Assembly: GCA_015063485.1 (NCBI GenBank)
Contig: SVUA01000008.1
Location: 1-61,778 of the forward strand
DNA length: 61,778 bases
Reading direction: 5' to 3'
Source of the DNA: Oscillospiraceae bacterium
GTDB lineage: Bacteria > Bacillota > Clostridia > Oscillospirales > CAG-272
The notes under the pieces were generated by a model, which was not told the DNA's origin, ran no database searches, and saw only the letters and a program-made list of their open reading frames with translations. A program made the position numbers and the translations under genes. This document shows positions 58,232-61,778 of the stretch, piece by piece (within the stretch, counting starts at the first letter, position 1; each line of letters begins with the position of its first letter).

Positions 58232-59278
58232 ATGTTTAAGAAAAAGACCAAACAGTTGTTTTCAAAGGATATAGGAATAGATCTTGGAACGGCAACGGTG
58301 TTGGTATACGTCGAGGGAAAGGAGATCGTGCTCAACGAGCCGTCGGTCGTCGCCGTAGATACCAATACGGACCGTATCGTTAAGATCGGCAAAGAAGCGC
58401 AGGCTATGCTTGGGCGCAATCCGAGTAATATCGACGTTATCCGTCCCCTCAAGGACGGCGTTATAAACCGTTACGATATAACTCAAAAAATGATACAGTA
58501 TTTTATCCGCCGAGCGTGTGAGAATACTGTTTTTCCGCCTCGTGTGGTAATTTGCATCCCTACGGGTATTACCGACGTTGAGGAACGCGCGGTCATTGAC
58601 GCGGGTACTCAGGCGGGCGCGAGAAAGACCTATCTTATCGAAGAACCCATTGCCGCGGCTCTTGGCGCGGGTATGGACATTTATAGCCCTATCGGACGAA
58701 TGATAGTTGACGTCGGAGGCGGAACTACCGACGTGGCAGTCGTTTCTTTGGGTGGTGTTGTCGTTTCGGAGTCGATTCGCGTTGCGGGAGACAAATTTGA
58801 CGAGGCTATCATGCGTTACGTTCGCAGGAAATATAATATAGCGATAGGCGAACGTATGGCAGAGCAGATAAAAATGCGCATCGGCGCAGTCTACGAGCAT
58901 GGAGAAGCAAGAACGATGGAGGTAAAGGGAAGATGCCTTATTCAAGGACTCCCGAAAATGATAACTCTTTCGTCAAAGGAAATGCTTGAGGCTATGATGG
59001 AGCCTATCTCCGCTATCCTTGACGCGATATGCTCCGTGGTTGAGCGTACGCCCCCAGAGCTTGTCGGAGATATTTTAAAGGGCGGTATCGTTATGACGGG
59101 CGGAGGAAGTCTGCTTTACGGCTTTGATAGATTGATAGCCGACGTAACTGGCATAAAAACGAGAGTGGCAAAGAACCCTATCGAATGCGTTGCCATGGGT
59201 ACGGGAAAGATACTCCCAATGCTTGACAATATGCCCGAGGGCGTTATCGATATGTCACGAATAAGACGAAAATTTTAA
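58232..59278 (+). CDS. mreB: Rod-shape actin homologue MreB/Mbl
   Basis: 348 residues. Actin-fold motifs: phosphate 1 DIGIDLGTATVLVYV (~10-24), phosphate 2 MIVDVGGGTTDVAVVSLGG (~155-173) and the adenosine loop GGIVMTGGGSLLYG (~285-298). It forms membrane filaments that position the elongation machinery. mreC and mreD do not follow, so it may be a second MreB-type protein (Mbl or MreBH). The ribosome site is TTGGAGG. It shares its promoter string with division genes. Confidence 0.93.
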   Translation: MFKKKTKQLFSKDIGIDLGTATVLVYVEGKEIVLNEPSVVAVDTNTDRIVKIGKEAQAMLGRNPSNIDVIRPLKDGVINRYDITQKMIQYFIRRACENTVFPPRVVICIPTGITDVEERAVIDAGTQAGARKTYLIEEPIAAALGAGMDIYSPIGRMIVDVGGGTTDVAVVSLGGVVVSESIRVAGDKFDEAIMRYVRRKYNIAIGERMAEQIKMRIGAVYEHGEARTMEVKGRCLIQGLPKMITLSSKEMLEAMMEPISAILDAICSVVERTPPELVGDILKGGIVMTGGGSLLYGFDRLIADVTGIKTRVAKNPIECVAMGTGKILPMLDNMPEGVIDMSRIRRKF

Positions 59279-59296
59279 AAGACACGAGGACGCGAT

Positions 59297-59326
59297 GAGG
59301 GGGACTTTTTGAAAAAAGTCCCCCTC
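59297..59326. repeat. Strong hairpin between mreB and pepD
   Basis: GAGGGGGACTTTTT and AAAAAGTCCCCCTC pair around a short loop. The block GACACGAGGACGCG..hairpin..CTTTCTTGAAAAG resembles the interior hairpins of the type A repeats. There is no T-tract of its own after it, so termination is uncertain. Confidence 0.6.
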
Positions 59327-59364
59327 AAACTCCCCTCAAAAACTTTCTTGAAAAGGAGTAAACC

Positions 59365-60801
59365 ATGAATCTGTGTGAAAATTTCGCGTATCCGAAGCTT
59401 ATGAGGTATTTTGAGGAGATATCTGCGATACCTCGCGGGTCGTATAATGAAAATGGAATAGCCGACTATCTTGAAGCTTTCGCAAAGAAACGCGGTCTTT
59501 ATTGCTACCGCGACGGCTACAACAACGTATTGATAAAAAAGAGCGCGACTGCGGGAAGTGAGGGGCGTGAGCCTATCTTGTTGCAAGGACACACCGACAT
59601 GGTGTGCGAGAAGAACGCGGGTGTTGAGCATGACTTTTTGCGCGATCCTCTAACGCTTTACGAGGAGGACGGCTGGATAAAAGCCAAAGGCACGACACTT
59701 GGCGCGGATAACGGCGTTGCCGTTGCCGTAATGCTTTACGTTCTTGACGGCGGAGTTTGTGCGCACCCTGATATAGAGTGCCTTTTTACCGCTTCCGAAG
59801 AGGTAGGACTTGACGGAGCGACGAACTTTGATTACTCGAAGATAGCGGCGCGCAGAATGATAAACATGGACAGCGCGGACGAATCACTCATTATTGCGGG
59901 TTGCGCGGGCGGTCAGCGCTCACGGATCGCGTTTGAGGTCGAGCTTAAAACGGTAAAATCAAAGACCGCGAAAATACGTATCAGCGGTCTTTTTGGAGGT
60001 CATTCGGGCGAGGATATCGGAAAGGGCAGAGCAAACGCAAATAAGCTCATGGGCAGAGTCCTTTACGGCATAATGGATAAGGACACGGCTCTCGTAAGCG
60101 TGAGCGGCGGAACGAAGGATAACGCCATTCCGCGTGAATGCGAAGCGGTCATCACTGTTTTTGACGAAAAGAAACTTAAAGACAAAATAGAAAAGCTTTC
60201 GAGTGAGCTTCGCGAGGGACTTTGCAAGGACGACTTGAGTTTTGAGATAACGCTTGATATTGAAAATGAGCGCGATGTCGCTTGTATCGATAACCAAACG
60301 GCAAGAAAGATAGTTTTCCTTATGCACACGGTCAGAAACGGCGTGTTTGAAATGAATAACGATATCGAGGGACTTGTCGAGTGGTCGAGAAATCTCGGAA
60401 TCGTTAATTGCGGCGCAAACGGCGCGGAGCTTATATTCTCGTCGCGTTCCTCGTTTGAGTCGCGTATAGACGCGTCAGCCGCGGAGCTTGACGACTACGC
60501 AGATCTTCTCGGCGCGTCTGTAAAGCATTATAACAGATATCCGGGGTGGCAGTTTGCGCCCGTGTCAAATGTAAGGGAAGCATACACGCGCGCGTTTGAA
60601 TCCTTGTTTGGCAGAAGTCCCGATACAACGGTCATTCACGCAGGTCTTGAATGCGGTATCATTTCGCAGTCAGTACCGAATATAGATATAATATCTTGCG
60701 GACCCGTCGTACTTGATCTTCATTCGCCCGACGAAAAAATGAACAAAAAGTCGTTTGAAAATTTTTATACCGTCATAAAAACAGTGATCGAGAACTATTA
60801 A
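59365..60801 (+). CDS. pepD: Aminoacyl-histidine dipeptidase (M20C family)
   Basis: 478 residues, the usual PepD length. Zinc-site segments: LLQGHTDMVCEKN (His/Asp), KAKGTTLGADNGVAVA, TASEEVGLDGA (catalytic Glu-Glu), NMDSAD, and the C-terminal VIHAGLECGIIS. The lid-domain motif GGHSGEDIGKGRANANKLM is present. It hydrolyses Xaa-His and other dipeptides in the cytoplasm. The start ATG 59365 has AAGGAG upstream. Confidence 0.93.
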   Translation: MNLCENFAYPKLMRYFEEISAIPRGSYNENGIADYLEAFAKKRGLYCYRDGYNNVLIKKSATAGSEGREPILLQGHTDMVCEKNAGVEHDFLRDPLTLYEEDGWIKAKGTTLGADNGVAVAVMLYVLDGGVCAHPDIECLFTASEEVGLDGATNFDYSKIAARRMINMDSADESLIIAGCAGGQRSRIAFEVELKTVKSKTAKIRISGLFGGHSGEDIGKGRANANKLMGRVLYGIMDKDTALVSVSGGTKDNAIPRECEAVITVFDEKKLKDKIEKLSSELREGLCKDDLSFEITLDIENERDVACIDNQTARKIVFLMHTVRNGVFEMNNDIEGLVEWSRNLGIVNCGANGAELIFSSRSSFESRIDASAAELDDYADLLGASVKHYNRYPGWQFAPVSNVREAYTRAFESLFGRSPDTTVIHAGLECGIISQSVPNIDIISCGPVVLDLHSPDEKMNKKSFENFYTVIKTVIENY

Positions 60802-60806
60802 ACAAA

Positions 60807-60840
60807 ACGAGAGTTGAGCAAGGCTCAACTCTCGTTTTTT
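60807..60840. terminator. Bidirectional terminator between pepD and a convergent gene
   Basis: CGAGAGTTGAGC-AA-GCTCAACTCTCG followed by TTTTTT on the plus strand and TTTTGTTT on the minus strand. The minus-strand gene ends inside the right arm: its last codons and its TGA are part of the stem. Confidence 0.93.
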
Positions 60841-61322
60841 GTATTTTTAAGCATTTTTTTGAATGTATTTATTACATTTGAAGAGTCATTTTCAAAATCG
60901 AAATAAAGTGATAAAGTGGCGTAATTTTCAAAATCAGCATCAGAATATGTATGAACGGCTACCTCGCTTGCCTGAATTAACAAGCTGCCTAATACTACTA
61001 TCGCATCGGAAAATAAATCCAAAAAGTCATTTGATATATCAACAACGGCATAGCGCTCTTCTTTAAATACATATATCTCTAAAATAGAGCCTGTAAGCGA
61101 AGAAATGTTGACGGCAAGGACGAACATATTGGTAATACGCTCGCGGTCGTCCTCATTAAGAGCGTTTAATACTTCATTTTCTTTTATTGCGTTTAACAGA
61201 TGGTTAGCGTGTCTTTTGTTGAATTTAACTTTATTAAGCGGAGGAATTGTGTCGATGATATCATCTAAATTTTTTAAATATTCTCTTTTGTATATCAAAT
61301 GCGAATCGTATTGGTCTTTCAT
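60825..61322 (-). CDS. Hypothetical protein behind a complex leader RNA
   Basis: 165 residues, acidic, soluble, no signal or membrane segment. Start MKDQYDSHLIYKREYLKNLDD; middle IVVLGSLLIQASEVAVHTY; end FKKMLKNTKNES. I recognise no family. The DNA is clearly more AT-rich than its neighbours (many AAA, TTT, ATA codons), suggesting transfer. A good ribosome site (AAAGGAGAAG) precedes ATG. A consensus promoter lies ~200 nt upstream, with a terminator/antiterminator leader in between, so expression is probably conditional. Next to it are a truncated repeat element and a possible insertion sequence end. Confidence 0.7.
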   Translation of the reverse strand: MKDQYDSHLIYKREYLKNLDDIIDTIPPLNKVKFNKRHANHLLNAIKENEVLNALNEDDRERITNMFVLAVNISSLTGSILEIYVFKEERYAVVDISNDFLDLFSDAIVVLGSLLIQASEVAVHTYSDADFENYATLSLYFDFENDSSNVINTFKKMLKNTKNES

Positions 61323-61357
61323 AATGCTTCTCCTTTGATTATTCTAAAAAACAAAAA

Positions 61358-61513
61358 GTGCGTCCCAATTAAGAGACGCACGAAAAAGTGTTGTCCCTTA
61401 ATTGTTGCCACACAATCTCATTACACACTATAGGAAAATGAGGAAAAAGGAAACACTTTTTACCAAAGATAGTTTCCCAATAATGTGTAATCAAATATTC
61501 GATTGTGTGGCAA
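61358..61513 (-). ncRNA. Candidate structured leader RNA with terminator/antiterminator switch
   Basis: Read on the minus strand. P1: TTGCCACACAATC (61513-61501) with GATTGTGTGGCAA (61417-61405), 13 bp. P2: ATTACACATTAT (61491-61480) with ATAGTGTGTAAT (61431-61420), 12 bp with one G-U. P3: GGAAAC with GTTTCC (61477-61472, 61454-61449). Antiterminator: CAATTAAGGGAC (61404-61393) with GTCTCTTAATTG (61377-61366), 12 bp with one G-U. Terminator: GTGCGTC...GACGCAC (61381-61358) followed by TTTTTGTTTTTT. A further 10-bp perfect match joins AAAAAGTGTT (61461-61452, apical loop) to AACACTTTTT (61392-61383, antiterminator loop). It is not a class I can name. Confidence 0.7.
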
Positions 61514-61517
61514 AATC

Positions 61518-61546
61518 ATTATACCATTATTTTGATTTTTTGTCAA
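61518..61546 (-). promoter_or_regulatory. Consensus promoter of the leader RNA and orphan gene
   Basis: Minus strand TTGACA (61546-61541), 17 nt, TATAAT (61523-61518). The expected start (about 61511) is at the 5' base of helix P1. Confidence 0.9.
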
Positions 61547-61561
61547 TATAAATTTTGCTTT

Positions 61562-61690
61562 TTCAAAGTTTGATTTATCGGTGGGTTTGGTTAAAAAAAT
61601 GGCAAGGCACGAACGAAACGGTTATCATAAAATCTGTAGGGGCTGACGTCCTCGACAGCCCGAGACAAATGGCAAAAAACGGACAAAACG
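61562..61690 (-). repeat. Dispersed TIR element, copy 8 (one end only)
   Basis: TTCAAAGTTTGATTTATCGG starts at 61562, followed by the subterminal GTGGGTTTGGTT...GGCACGAACGAAACGG shared with copy 5. The interior includes TGTAGGGGCTGACGTCCTCGACAG, related to the hairpin arms at 17726. No matching CCGCAATTT end is found before the window ends, so it is truncated or interrupted; the right limit is uncertain. Confidence 0.6.
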
Positions 61691-61696
61691 GGAGGC

Positions 61697-61778
61697 TGAT
61701 ATGTATAGTGTGGTAAGATAGTTTACAGAATGTGAAGAGACATAGTTTACAATTTTGTGGTAAAATAAAGGCATAAAG
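61697..61778 (+). mobile_element. Possible insertion sequence left end (partial)
   Basis: From about TGATATGTATAGTGTGG on, the sequence changes character: ATAGTTTACA is repeated at 61718-61727 and 61742-61751, then GTGGTAAAATAAAGG suggests a transcription signal. Repeated terminal boxes ahead of a gene are typical of insertion sequence ends. No transposase is inside the window, so this is a guess. Confidence 0.3.

Noticed and set aside
61358-61513. T-box leader for the orphan gene
   Set aside because: No AGGGTGGNACCGCG T-box sequence and no specifier-loop arrangement were found. The antiterminator is a simple 12-bp helix.
61405-61513. Leader hairpin as a simple MITE with terminal repeats
   Set aside because: The 13-bp outer repeat starts exactly at the predicted transcription start of a perfect promoter and is followed by a proper antiterminator/terminator pair. 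A regulatory RNA explains more, though a domesticated element cannot be fully excluded.

Overview
The window looks like a chromosomal segment of an anaerobic, probably spore-forming Clostridia-class Firmicute, perhaps an uncultured gut lineage. The supporting evidence is gene content: a dcw cluster starting with mraZ, ClpC and MecA, EF-Tu/EF-G/S7/S12, RecD2, ComF, a SpoIID-domain protein, a SleL/YaaH-like LysM-GH18 protein, and FMN and SAM-I riboswitches. Most strong genes have good Shine-Dalgarno sites and sigma-A promoters with an exact 17-nt spacer. No tRNA or rRNA gene was recognised. The species cannot be named from sequence alone.

Layout. 1-470: relic of a phage GP20-type gene. 562-1794: OFA-type MFS transporter. 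2271-15137: one long division and cell-wall operon (mraZ, rsmH, ftsL-like, class B PBP, murE, murF, mraY, ftsW, murG, divIB, trxA), with MraZ-type boxes at its head and no murC or murD. 15178-17603: two tandem ftsZ paralogues, each with its own promoter. 17921-24102 (minus strand): clpC, a three-gene operon of wall-binding proteins without signal peptides, and mecA. 24220-32281: a Cas4-like/XPD-like nuclease-helicase, an aminotransferase, a radical SAM protein, a Ca2+-type P-ATPase, and rpsT (minus). 32798-40529: rpoBC. 40640-46786: a small membrane protein, eno (minus), a LysM-GH18 protein and GTP-type pckG. 46888-51535: rpsL, rpsG, fusA, tuf. 51681-54750: FMN riboswitch with ribU, then SAM-I riboswitch with a lipoprotein gene and metK. 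55135-60801: recD2-comF, mreB, pepD. 60825-61778: accessory edge with an AT-rich orphan gene (minus) behind a complex leader RNA, a truncated repeat element and a possible insertion sequence end.

Three things run across the window. (1) Eight copies of a dispersed, non-coding, mosaic element with conserved imperfect terminal inverted repeats and changeable interiors sit only between genes. (2) Four division or shape transcription units (mraZ, ftsZ1, ftsZ2, mreB) share the string AAAAAACTATTG at the same distance from the -10 box. (3) Several leaders carry terminator/antiterminator switches. Two are known riboswitches. The third, at 61358-61513, matches no class I can name and is the best candidate for something undescribed.

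Functionally the window is mostly core: peptidoglycan precursor synthesis and septation, protein quality control (MecA-ClpC), transcription and translation, SAM and flavin supply, and DNA repair or uptake. Accessory material is concentrated at the two ends and in the repeats.
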